Positions 49,860-58,422 of a DNA stretch of 64,000 bases are shown here, in pieces. Every line of letters begins with the position of its first letter. The stretch's first letter is position 1. The DNA is taken from assembly GCA_020444045.1 (NCBI GenBank), contig JAHLLS010000007.1:124001-188000 (forward strand), in the 5' to 3' direction. The notes under the pieces were generated by a model. That model was given only the letters and a program-made list of their open reading frames with translations, made no database searches and was not told the origin of the DNA. Position numbers and translations under genes: made by a program. The stretch comes from Deltaproteobacteria bacterium (GTDB lineage: Bacteria > Desulfobacterota > Desulfobacteria > Desulfobacterales > UBA5852).

Positions 49860-51587
49860 TCAAGGAGTTTGTTTTTCCAGGGATTCGATCTTTTCGATAA
49901 TCGCTTCCCGGTCTTTCTCGCGAATCGACAAGGATTTGCGGTAGTATTCGAGCGCCTTGCCTTTTTCGCCCAATTTTTGATAGGCATCGCCGACATGCTC
50001 CAGCACGATGGGATCGTCCGCAACCAGTTCCGCAGCCTTTAGCAAAACGGCCAGGGCTTCCTGGTACCTTCCCTGCTTGTAGTAAACCCATCCAAGACTG
50101 TCGGTGATGTAACCATCGTCCGGTTTCAGGGCGAGTGCTTTCTGGACCAGTTTTTCGGCCTCTTCAAGGTTGATACCCAGATCGGCATAGGTATATCCGA
50201 GGTAGTTCAGCGCGTTGGCATGCTCGGGGGCCAGCACGATCACCTGCTTCATGGCGGCAATAGAATCATCTTTCCGCTCCATTTTGTCGTAAACGACCCC
50301 CAGCCGAAAATATGCCCGCTCGTTTTCAGGCGCCACAGCGATCGCACGCTGCAGCAAGGATAGCGCATTCGCATAATCCTCTTTTTCTTCATACAGGGAG
50401 GCCAGATAAATGAGAAAATCCGGGTGATCCGGTTCATGCGACAATGCGGTTTCAAGCAGGCCTATCGCAGCATCGATTTGACCGTCGTCATTGTAGCGGA
50501 ACGCCTGCTGAATCACCGCATCACGGTAAAAACGCGAATCCGGCGGAACCGTCTTGAAATGCGTCATGGCCCGTGCGCTGTCGTCAAGTTCGTTGTAGGC
50601 CACGCCTAAGAGGTAGTGCAGATTGCCGAAATCACTGCGCACCTTCAAAATTTCTTCCATGATGAAGGCACCTTCACGGTTCAATCCAGGCTCGATATAC
50701 ATTCTGAAAATGACACGGACGAGGTCGTTTTCGGAAGTGGTTTCAGCTAACGCGCGAAGAAGTGTGCCGGCCTTTTTTTCTTGACCGATCCGATGATAGT
50801 ACCACGCCAGCCCGCAAGTCGCATTTATGTTGCCAGGGTCTTCGTCCAAAATTGCTTGATAAAGGGCGATAATCTTGCGTTGGGTGGCCGCTTTGTCGGG
50901 GCGCTTCTGGTAAATGTCTATCAGCTCGAAGCGGGCCCCTTCCAGTGCCGGTTCGATGGCCAACGCTCTGAGAAAGGCCTGCTCCGCCTTGTCGTCCTCG
51001 CCGCGTTCCTGATGGATTTTCCCCATGAAAAAAAAGCCTGCATAAGCACCGGGAAAACGTGCCGTCATGCGCTCAAAAACATGGAACGCTTCATCCCATT
51101 GCGCGTCATTCATGTAAAGGTTGCCGAGAAGCAGATAGACATCCTCCTTGTCAGGATCCTGCTCCAGCACTTTCTCATAGACGATCTTGGCCTGCGCCAT
51201 ATCTTTGCGGTTCTGATAGATACGTCCGACAATCAAGAGGGTCGGGACATCTCCGGGGGCATCGCGCAGGATGCCCTGCAGCAATGCAAGCGCCTCATCC
51301 TCCCGCTTGGTCTGCAGATACAGCGTGGCCAATTCCCGCCGCACATAAAGTGCGTCCGGGTCACTCTCCAGTGCCTGTTGCATCATCTGCACGGCCGCAT
51401 CCGTATCGCCACGGTTTTTGAGTATCTGGGCCTCGGTATAATAATAATAGCTATTGGGGGGTGCCCATTCCATGGCCTCGGCAGGACGCTGCTCGTCACG
51501 TGCCGGGTGGCCCGTGACACATCCCCACCCCAGAAGCAGCGCCCCCAGGGCGACGATTATTTTATAGGGTAAACGATTAACTTGCAT
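49860..51587 (-). CDS. TPR-repeat protein, probable envelope lipoprotein
   Basis: A 575-residue protein made of about fifteen TPR units from residue 40 to the end. The clearest are DAAVQMMQQALESDPDALYVRRELATLYLQTKREDEALALL at the front and DDGYITDSLGWVYYKQGRYQEALAVLLKAAEL near the end. The N-terminus has a signal segment with GALLLGWGCVTG, a loose lipobox. The ATG at 51587 was chosen because it begins the signal segment. It probably gives a scaffold for protein partners in the periplasm, with the lipoprotein gene that follows. Confidence 0.83.
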   Translation of the reverse strand: MQVNRLPYKIIVALGALLLGWGCVTGHPARDEQRPAEAMEWAPPNSYYYYTEAQILKNRGDTDAAVQMMQQALESDPDALYVRRELATLYLQTKREDEALALLQGILRDAPGDVPTLLIVGRIYQNRKDMAQAKIVYEKVLEQDPDKEDVYLLLGNLYMNDAQWDEAFHVFERMTARFPGAYAGFFFMGKIHQERGEDDKAEQAFLRALAIEPALEGARFELIDIYQKRPDKAATQRKIIALYQAILDEDPGNINATCGLAWYYHRIGQEKKAGTLLRALAETTSENDLVRVIFRMYIEPGLNREGAFIMEEILKVRSDFGNLHYLLGVAYNELDDSARAMTHFKTVPPDSRFYRDAVIQQAFRYNDDGQIDAAIGLLETALSHEPDHPDFLIYLASLYEEKEDYANALSLLQRAIAVAPENERAYFRLGVVYDKMERKDDSIAAMKQVIVLAPEHANALNYLGYTYADLGINLEEAEKLVQKALALKPDDGYITDSLGWVYYKQGRYQEALAVLLKAAELVADDPIVLEHVGDAYQKLGEKGKALEYYRKSLSIREKDREAIIEKIESLEKQTP

Positions 51588-51741
51588 GGGGTTAACTTTC
51601 CAATTGCGTATTTGTTGTGAATCGACGGCGGGCAACGGCCGTGGTAAAGCGAGAAGGTTCAGGAAAGGCGGGGCGTTTTTGTCCGCCGGAATCGGTCGTT
51701 TGGCATGCTTCGGTATCCCGGATAACAAGCCTGCCGTCCGG

Positions 51742-52920
51742 CTACTCCGTTGTCTGGCCTTCCGTATAGGATGAAAAATCCGGGATTTCCTGTTTAAAGA
51801 ACTCCCTCATTTTCTTGATGATATTTTTTTCCACCTGACGCACGCGTTCTCGACTGATGCCATACCGGTCACCAATTTCCTGCAACGTCACCGGCGTGTC
51901 GGAAAAAATTCGCAAATCAAAAATTTCTTTCTCGCGATCCGTCATATTCTTGCGGAATTCATCGATCTTGTTGTGCAGCAGAACCTCGATCTCTTTTTTA
52001 GCGACCTGGTCTTCGGCGGAAACCGATTCGGTGCTCAGGAATTCGATGCGTTCCGTGTCGGAATCGTCTTTCAGGGGGGCGTCCAAGGAAACATCCCATC
52101 CATCCAAACGCTGGTCCATATCGACGATTTCACGTTCGGAAACACCCAGGCGCTCCGAGAGCAATTTGGGCTTGGGATCAAAGCCCTGTTCAATCAGTTT
52201 CTGTTTTTCCTTTTTGAGTTTAAAGAACAATTTACGTTGCCCCTGGGTCGTTCCGATTTTCACCAGGCGCCAGTTATCCATAATGAATTTGAGAATATAC
52301 GCCTTGATCCAGAAAGAGGCGTAATACGAAAATTTGACATTCTTATAGGGATCGAACTTGCGGACCGCCTGCATCAATCCAATGTTGCCTTCTTGAATCA
52401 GATCCAGCAGATTCTGCATCCACACCCGCTGGAACTCCAGCGCGATCTTCACCACCAGTCGAAGGTTGGACGTCACCAGAGCGTAGGCCGCGTCCTTGTC
52501 ACCGTGCTCTCTGACGCGAATGCCGAGCGCCCTTTCCTCTTCGCGGGTCAACAGTTTGTAATTGCTGATTTCCGACAAATACCGCTGCAGCGGGTCGAAT
52601 TTAACCAGGGCCTTGTCGGCAGCCCCGGTTTTCTTTTTATTATCTTTGGCTTTGAGGTCGGGCGCTATCAACTCAGGCTCAATCGTCTTGGCTTTAGGCG
52701 AATTTTTTTTTGCGGCGTTGGCCGTTTTTGCCGAAGCACCCTTTTTGACGGTCGATGCACTCCTCGGCGTTTTTTTCCTGGCAGCACCGGCAGTGGCTTT
52801 CTTTGCCGTCGATGCGGCTTTCTTGCGCCCTGTTTTTTGGGGTTTGTCATCAGGTAAACGACCTGATGGGTTATGTTCGGTATCTGCTGGGTTTCGCTTG
52901 GTCTTTTTTGTGGTGGTCAT
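51742..52920 (-). CDS. rpoH: sigma-70 family factor, RpoH-like, with Lys/Ala-rich N-terminal tail
   Basis: A 392-residue sigma factor. Residues 1-105 are a Lys/Ala/Thr-rich low-complexity tail (runs such as KKAASTAKKATAGAARKK) resembling histone H1 tails. Then come region 2 (YLSEISNYKLLTREEERALG, NLRLVVKIALEFQRVWMQNLLDLIQEGNIGLMQAVRKFDP, SYYASFWIKAYILKFIMDNW), an RpoH-box-like QRKLFFKLKKEK, region 3 and region 4 with the helix-turn-helix TLQEIGDRYGISRERVRQVEK. The core fits heat-shock sigma-32. It is first in a minus-strand run with the TPR and lipoprotein genes, which fits envelope or heat stress. Confidence 0.85.
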   Translation of the reverse strand: MTTTKKTKRNPADTEHNPSGRLPDDKPQKTGRKKAASTAKKATAGAARKKTPRSASTVKKGASAKTANAAKKNSPKAKTIEPELIAPDLKAKDNKKKTGAADKALVKFDPLQRYLSEISNYKLLTREEERALGIRVREHGDKDAAYALVTSNLRLVVKIALEFQRVWMQNLLDLIQEGNIGLMQAVRKFDPYKNVKFSYYASFWIKAYILKFIMDNWRLVKIGTTQGQRKLFFKLKKEKQKLIEQGFDPKPKLLSERLGVSEREIVDMDQRLDGWDVSLDAPLKDDSDTERIEFLSTESVSAEDQVAKKEIEVLLHNKIDEFRKNMTDREKEIFDLRIFSDTPVTLQEIGDRYGISRERVRQVEKNIIKKMREFFKQEIPDFSSYTEGQTTE

Positions 52921-53103
52921 AAGTCCCTTGTATCATTTCTGGTGATCATCCAAACATGATCACCATACGGTCGCCCCCGGTTCGATCCGGTGTCAATTTT
53001 GCACTGGATTCCACGAGGTATTTTGTCTCCTACGGACACCTATCGACCGGCCAATTTTTATGGACAACATTCGCAACCTATGGTAACGCCAGACGCATTC
53101 CAT

Positions 53104-53180
<77 letters not shown>

Positions 53181-53699
53181 GCTTTCTTTGAGTTTAAAAG
53201 AAATCCGACGCCGGAATTGACCCCTCGGTCGTCTCCATTCGCGCGAAAGTGGCCACTGAAACCGATTATGCCAATAATATCGATCTGTTCGAATGCCACA
53301 TGAACTGAATAAGACTTAAATTCTAACATACATTATTTGAATAAGTCAAAGGTATTACGTGCCGACTAACATCCATGGTCATGCCCATCGGACAGTCTCT
53401 CCCCCATGTGACATCGGCAACCGTCTTCATCACACAGAAGTCCCCTGGCCGCGGACGCCGTGTGGAACAATTGGATGGCGCTCCACGCCATTTATTCCGA
53501 CGCTGCGATGGACGGCACGACGCATCGGTGGATAAATCCATATTTACAGTAGGCCAACAACCTGATAACATTATTCAGAAATTGCTTGGCCTTGGTCGCA
53601 AGATCGAGGACTTCCTCAGCGTACGTTAAAAAATTCGGGCGCGGGGAAGCGTTCCACACGGTTTAACTGTAAAACTGTACTGTACGATCCGATGATGCC
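53181..53699. other. 519-base gap between tRNA-Arg and the sensor kinase
   Basis: No gene that I can support. An 84-codon plus-strand frame at 53375-53629 has no ribosome site or recognisable motif. A short ATGGCG/CGCCAT stem lies near 53475-53490. Position beside a tRNA is typical for integration sites, but no repeat of the tRNA end and no integrase were seen in the window. Confidence 0.35.
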
Positions 53700-55379
53700 A
53701 TGAAAAATAGCCGCTCGGGCAAAGACGACAACGCTGATTTCCGAAGCCTCTCCTTTGATGTCTGTACGGTCAAAGCGTTGATGGCCTCCACCAACCGCTA
53801 CAAGACCCTGTTCGAGAGTGCCGGTGATGCCATATTCGTGATGGATTTCAAAGGACAGGTTATTGATGGCAACCGTGTCGCCTGCGAACAGTTGCGGATT
53901 TCCCACCACGATCTGCTCAACAAAACCACCATGGACATCATATCGCCCGAACATGCGCCTTTCTGGCCCGAACGCATGGACGAACTCCGTCGCCTGCGTC
54001 ACATCATTTTCGAAACGGCCCTGAAATCGTCAGACGGCAAAACCCTCCCGGTGGAAACAAGTTGCCGGGCGATCGAGTACGATAATAAGCCGGCGGTTTT
54101 GACCATTGCACGTGATATTTCCGAACGTATTCAGTCTGACAAAGAAAAAGCCAAGCTCCGCTCACAACTCCGGCAGGCCCAGAAAATGGAAGCCATTGGC
54201 ACCCTGGCCGGCGGCATTGCACACGATTTCAACAATATTCTGCAATCGATTTTTGGATATACCGAGATCGCCGGTATTCAGGTAACCCAAGGGAAAAACC
54301 CCCAGGAGGCCCTGGACAATATCATGACGGCCAGTCAACGGGCCAAGGGTCTGATCAATCAGATTCTTTCCTTCAGCCGCCAGACCGAACAGGAGAAGCA
54401 ACCTGTCCAGGTCAATCTGATTGTCAAGGAAGTGCTCAAGCTTATCCGGGCCTCATTGCCGGCCACGATCGAAATCAGCGGAAAAAACCTCAATCACAAC
54501 GCGGTCGTGGAAGCAGACCCGATCCAGATTCATCAAGTGATGATGAATCTGTGCTCCAATGCCCATCATGCCATGCGTGAAACAGGGGGAAAGCTGGAAG
54601 TCAGCCTGATGACCACTGACATCGACGGCAGCAAAGCCGCCCAGCTGGGGGGAATCAAACCCGGCCCCTATCTTGAACTCCGCATCCAGGATAGTGGCCA
54701 CGGCATTCCCAGAGAGTATATCGATCGGATTTTCGACCCGTATTTTACCTCCAAAGAAAAAGGCGAAGGCACCGGCTTGGGTCTGGCTGTTGTGCACGGT
54801 ATTGTGAGCAGCCATGGCGGGGCGATTACGGTCGAAAGCAAGATCGGCAACGGCACCACATTTCACGTGCTCTTTCCCGAAAGGCTGGCGGACACGCCTT
54901 CGGAAGAACGGTCCCAGCCCTCGTCACCGGACACGTATACCGGTCATGAGCACATTCTTTTTGTCGATGATGAGCCGGCTTTGGTGGAAATCGGGCAGGA
55001 AATTTTGACGACCCTCGGCTATCAGGTGGAAACCACCACGTCCAGCCAAGACGCCATCGAACGCTTCGAGGCGGCGCCGGACCGGTTCGATCTCATCATC
55101 AGCGATCTAACCATGCCCAAAATAACGGGTGACGATCTGGCCCGGGAAGCCATGCGCATCCGACCGGATATCCCGGTGATTCTTTTTACCGGCTATAGCG
55201 ACATCATGTCCCGCGAAAAATTTGTGGCCCTGGGCATCAAAGATTGCCTGATGAAACCCCTTACCCGAAAAGACTTGGCCGAATCCATCCGACGCGTTCT
55301 TGATGAGAATCAAGCCCCGTCGAACCCCCCGCCAGCGAAAAACGACATCCCGCCAGAACCCGAGGAGAGCGCATCCTGA
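53700..55379 (+). CDS. hybrid sensor histidine kinase (PAS, HisKA, HATPase, REC)
   Basis: A 559-residue cytoplasmic kinase. The PAS domain spans about 28-150 (RYKTLFESAGDAIFVMDFKGQVIDGNRVACEQL). HisKA follows with QAQKMEAIGTLAGGIAHDFNNILQSIFGYTEI, then an ATPase domain with DSGHGIPREYIDRIFDPYFTSKEKGEGTGLGLAVVHG, and a receiver (HILFVDDEPALVEIG, FDLIISDLTMPKITGDD, CLMKPLTRKDL). The C-terminus is Pro/Glu-rich. No transmembrane part, so the signal is internal. The start could also be the ATG at 53781. No adjacent output regulator was found. Confidence 0.9.
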   Translation: MKNSRSGKDDNADFRSLSFDVCTVKALMASTNRYKTLFESAGDAIFVMDFKGQVIDGNRVACEQLRISHHDLLNKTTMDIISPEHAPFWPERMDELRRLRHIIFETALKSSDGKTLPVETSCRAIEYDNKPAVLTIARDISERIQSDKEKAKLRSQLRQAQKMEAIGTLAGGIAHDFNNILQSIFGYTEIAGIQVTQGKNPQEALDNIMTASQRAKGLINQILSFSRQTEQEKQPVQVNLIVKEVLKLIRASLPATIEISGKNLNHNAVVEADPIQIHQVMMNLCSNAHHAMRETGGKLEVSLMTTDIDGSKAAQLGGIKPGPYLELRIQDSGHGIPREYIDRIFDPYFTSKEKGEGTGLGLAVVHGIVSSHGGAITVESKIGNGTTFHVLFPERLADTPSEERSQPSSPDTYTGHEHILFVDDEPALVEIGQEILTTLGYQVETTTSSQDAIERFEAAPDRFDLIISDLTMPKITGDDLAREAMRIRPDIPVILFTGYSDIMSREKFVALGIKDCLMKPLTRKDLAESIRRVLDENQAPSNPPPAKNDIPPEPEESAS

Positions 55380-55395
55380 TACGCGATTGACCGAT

Positions 55396-55599
55396 ATGAC
55401 CGTCCTTACCCAACTTTTAAAACTCATCGCCGTCCTGGCCGCCGCCGCACTGCTCGGCAACTGGTTTCTGAGCGAACTCCGCGCGGCGCGACGTAATGCC
55501 AAACCGTGGTATGCCGTCTATTTGACACTGCCCGGCATCCTCGTCTTCGTATCCGCCATCATTTTACCCATTGCCGTGTGGTACTTTAAGCGTCACTAG
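55396..55599 (+). CDS. small two-helix membrane protein
   Basis: A 67-residue protein with helices at about 5-22 (LLKLIAVLAAAALLGNWF) and 41-60 (YLTLPGILVFVSAIILPIAVW) joined by a basic loop (SELRAARRNAKPWYA). The frame is open further upstream, but the ATG at 55396 lies right after the kinase stop and begins the hydrophobic part. Unknown function; possibly co-expressed with the kinase 16 bases upstream. Confidence 0.6.
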   Translation: MTVLTQLLKLIAVLAAAALLGNWFLSELRAARRNAKPWYAVYLTLPGILVFVSAIILPIAVWYFKRH

Positions 55600-55620
55600 A
55601 TCAAACGCCCCAAAACGAAT

Positions 55621-55656
55621 GTCTCCATGACATCGCGTGGGGCCTGTCATGGAGAC
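55621..55656. terminator. 12-bp perfect hairpin between convergent genes
   Basis: GTCTCCATGACA (55621-55632) is exactly complementary to 55645-55656, loop 12. It lies between the ends of the small membrane protein gene (plus) and the ParM-like gene (minus), so it may end both transcripts; T-runs are weak on either side. Confidence 0.6.
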
Positions 55657-55702
55657 GTATTTGATCAAAGGTGTGTGCCTTGCAGGCATCCGCTGGTGGG
55701 AA

Positions 55703-56752
55703 TTATACCGTATCGGCCTCCGGTTCTGTTTTTTGCGGCCAGAGATAGTGGCCATATTTGAGGTAGCCTTCCACATTGGACAACCGCGGGTCATTCTTGT
55801 TCGGGGCAGTGCGTATATTACCCGTGATCAGGGGTTGCAAGTGCGCGGCCAGGTCCTGGCATCCGCCACCAGTTAGAACAATGGTATCGATATCCCAGTC
55901 ACTAGCCCAGAGTCGATCCATGTCACCGGCAATCGTTGTCGCCAGCTGGGCGTAGATCTGGTCACGAATCTTGGCAAAATTGAACCCCTGCCCCCTCATT
56001 TTGATGGTGCCCTTGCGCACTGCGTCGTACAACCGGTAAAGCTCGACATTCACCCCGCCGTTCTCACGTAATTTGTTGGCGATAACCGCATACGCTTTGG
56101 AAATGCCGGTATCCATCGTACGACTGCTTTTTTCCACATAACGCAGACGGTCGATAACGGTATAGTCGGTGGTCCGGAACCCGATATCCACCACGCCGAT
56201 TTTCTGTTTGGCCAGTTCGGTATCGGTAATCTTGCCCTCCTCGTTCATCAATAGGTTGAGCACGCTTCCCATGGGCTGGGGCAGCATCTGAACGGCATCG
56301 ATGACCATCTTTTTCGTCATGCGGCTCCCATCGGGGCTGAAATAGGTAATGGCGTGCCGCCCTTTCAAGGCATCCCGAAAACGATCATGATATTGTTTGT
56401 AAAAGCCCACGGGCAGACCGGATACGATATGCAGGGGTTCCTCGCTGGCTTGATTTTTGTTGAGAAAAAGCCCGGCTGCCGTCAGGGCGAAGAGACGCAC
56501 GAAATCGGCGATCATACGATCCTGGTCAAGTGTGAAACTCACGGCATCGGATTGCTGTTCGGCAAGATCGCCCACAAAATAGGACTTCCCATCCATGGTA
56601 ACATGGAAATATTCGGTGAGATTGCGATCCTGGAAATCGACCCAGAATTGGATTTCCGTGGCGTCCCCGTATATCGATTTAAAGACGATGGTTTGTTTAC
56701 CGTCGGTCGCTTTGGTAAAACCGAACCCGACATCGATGCCTATGGTCTGCAT
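55703..56752 (-). CDS. ParM/Alp-like bacterial actin homologue
   Basis: A 349-residue protein of the actin-like (ParM/StbA, Alp) group. Phosphate-1 loop: IGIDVGFGFTKATDG at the N-terminus; phosphate-2: IGVVDIGFRTTDYTVI (about residue 185); adenosine loop: TIVLTGGGCQDLAAHLQPLI (about residue 290). This three-part pattern and the length fit plasmid-segregation actins, but no ParR gene or centromere-like repeats lie beside it. It is therefore probably a chromosomal filament protein of another use. It is divergent from the SPFH gene pair, with a small membrane protein between. Confidence 0.85.
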   Translation of the reverse strand: MQTIGIDVGFGFTKATDGKQTIVFKSIYGDATEIQFWVDFQDRNLTEYFHVTMDGKSYFVGDLAEQQSDAVSFTLDQDRMIADFVRLFALTAAGLFLNKNQASEEPLHIVSGLPVGFYKQYHDRFRDALKGRHAITYFSPDGSRMTKKMVIDAVQMLPQPMGSVLNLLMNEEGKITDTELAKQKIGVVDIGFRTTDYTVIDRLRYVEKSSRTMDTGISKAYAVIANKLRENGGVNVELYRLYDAVRKGTIKMRGQGFNFAKIRDQIYAQLATTIAGDMDRLWASDWDIDTIVLTGGGCQDLAAHLQPLITGNIRTAPNKNDPRLSNVEGYLKYGHYLWPQKTEPEADTV

Positions 56753-56838
56753 AACGCCTCCGTGATGGTTTAGGGGGGGGAAGATTCTGACAAAAACGTT
56801 ATAGCGAAGGATGGTATTGAAGTCAAAGGCAACGCGAC

Positions 56839-56994
56839 CTACTCTTTTTTACATCGCCGTCGGGCATCCATCTGCGCCAAGACGGCAAACGGCAATACAA
56901 CGACAAATTCCATCATAAAGCCAAGGATGATCAAAAGAAGCATAAAGGGGAGCTTGATGCCGTAGAATAGGGCGTGTTTGGCCATCGGTGTCAT
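56839..56994 (-). CDS. small single-helix membrane protein
   Basis: A 51-residue protein with one long hydrophobic helix (LPFMLLLIILGFMMEFVVVLPFAVLAQM, about residues 15-42) and a basic end DARRRCKKE. The upstream extension of the frame to 57123 does not look coding, so the ATG at 56994 was taken. Unknown; located between the ParM-like gene and the SPFH gene. Confidence 0.45.
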   Translation of the reverse strand: MTPMAKHALFYGIKLPFMLLLIILGFMMEFVVVLPFAVLAQMDARRRCKKE

Positions 56995-57276
56995 ACCCGG
57001 CGCCTTCCTGTAGTGAAAATACAATCCGAATGCAAAACGATGCGGCAGTATGTGACGACGCACCTTGATTGCGACCGTTTTCTTGAAGACTCGCGGCATA
57101 CCAAATACAGAACACAAAGGCAACGGATTATCACCCCTGTCGGCCTTGGCGCACCATGCAGTCAGTGCCTCACTGACACGCGGGCATGCCCGATTGACTT
57201 AGAAGAGCGGACGTGGTTCTATGCCGATAAGCAGTCATTCCAGTCGATTATTGACCGACATTAGGAGGCATCCCGC

Positions 57277-58422
57277 ATGAATATGAACCGAATGAATCTG
57301 GTGTTTCTCGAGAACCTGGAGTGGTTTGACGATTCCGGCACCCAACTCGTGCAGCGTATACCACAGGAGGGCTCCGGCGAGATCAAATATGGTGCGCAGC
57401 TGACGGTGCGGGAAAACCAGGCGGCTGTTTTCTATTACAAAGGCAAAGCACTGGAGGCGTTCGGTCCGGGCCGACACACCCTCAAAACGGGCAACATCCC
57501 TATATTAACCAAAATTGCCAGCCTGCCCTGGGGGCTATCCAGTCCGCTGCGGGCCGAAGTCTATTTCGTCAACATGAAAGTCTTCACCAACCTCAAATGG
57601 GGAACGCGCGACCCGGTGGCCTTCAAAGACACCGAACTCGGCCTGATCCGCCTGCGGGCTTTTGGTGTGTTCAATCTGCGGGTTGTGCAGCCCGTCCTGA
57701 TGATCAACCGCCTGGTGGGCACCCAGGGGGTTTACACCACCGAAGCCATCGAAGAATACCTGAATCAGGTCATTATCAGTCGTTTCAATGACCACATGGG
57801 CGAAAACCTCGACTCCCTGCTGTCCCTGCCGTCCCGTTATGACACCCTTTCCGACGGCATGGCCAAGCGCATGCAGGATGATTTCAGCCACTTCGGATTA
57901 GCGCTCACGCATCTCTATATCAACGCCATAACCCCACCGGCCGAAGTCCAGAAAGCCATTGACGAGCGCAGCCGGATGGGGGCGATCGACGACATGCACA
58001 AACTCATGCAGATGAAAACCGCCATGGCCATGGAAAAAGCGGCCGAAGGCAGCGGTGATGCAACCGGTGCGGGAATGGGAGCCGGAATCGGCTTGATGAT
58101 GCCGGCCATGCTGGCCCACCATTTCAATGCGCCTGGATCAAAGCCGTCTTCATCCAAAGCCGATCCCGAGGCAAGGTGTCCGGAATGCCGCCAGGGGATT
58201 CCCCTCAACGCCCGCTTTTGTCCCTATTGCGGCCACCAGCAATTGGTGTTTCACCAGTGCATCGCGTGCGGCAAGAACCTGGCGCCGAATGCCAAATTCT
58301 GCTCGCGCTGCGGTCATGCCGTGGATCAGCCGCCGGATAAAAACGTGTGTACCCGGTGTGGTGTCGAAAACCTGACGGATGCTGTCTATTGCAACGCGTG
58401 CGGTGAAAAACTCCGACCTTAA
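57277..58422 (+). CDS. SPFH-domain protein with C-terminal double zinc ribbons
   Basis: A 381-residue protein. Residues 35-240 form an SPFH/band-7-like domain (LTVRENQAAVFYYKGKALEAFGPGRHTLKTGNIPIL, RLRAFGVFNLRVVQP, then helices to PPAEVQKAIDERSRMGAI). A Gly/Met-rich linker (about 255-285) leads to three Cys-x2-Cys zinc ribbons (CPECRQGIPLNARFCPYCG, CIACGKNLAPNAKFCSRCG, CTRCGVENLTDAVYCNACG). No N-terminal membrane anchor. It resembles B. subtilis YdjI-type proteins linked to membrane-stress and remodelling modules. A TAGGAGG site precedes the ATG. Its 3' end overlaps the next gene. Confidence 0.83.
   Translation: MNMNRMNLVFLENLEWFDDSGTQLVQRIPQEGSGEIKYGAQLTVRENQAAVFYYKGKALEAFGPGRHTLKTGNIPILTKIASLPWGLSSPLRAEVYFVNMKVFTNLKWGTRDPVAFKDTELGLIRLRAFGVFNLRVVQPVLMINRLVGTQGVYTTEAIEEYLNQVIISRFNDHMGENLDSLLSLPSRYDTLSDGMAKRMQDDFSHFGLALTHLYINAITPPAEVQKAIDERSRMGAIDDMHKLMQMKTAMAMEKAAEGSGDATGAGMGAGIGLMMPAMLAHHFNAPGSKPSSSKADPEARCPECRQGIPLNARFCPYCGHQQLVFHQCIACGKNLAPNAKFCSRCGHAVDQPPDKNVCTRCGVENLTDAVYCNACGEKLRP

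Noticed and set aside
52668-52850. Lys/Pro-rich minus-strand frame overlapping the start of the sigma factor
   Set aside because: It is a frame-shifted reading of the same Lys/Ala-rich low-complexity DNA.
53375-53629. 84-codon plus-strand frame before the second kinase
   Set aside because: No ribosome site, no motif and poor composition; left as an unlikely gene.
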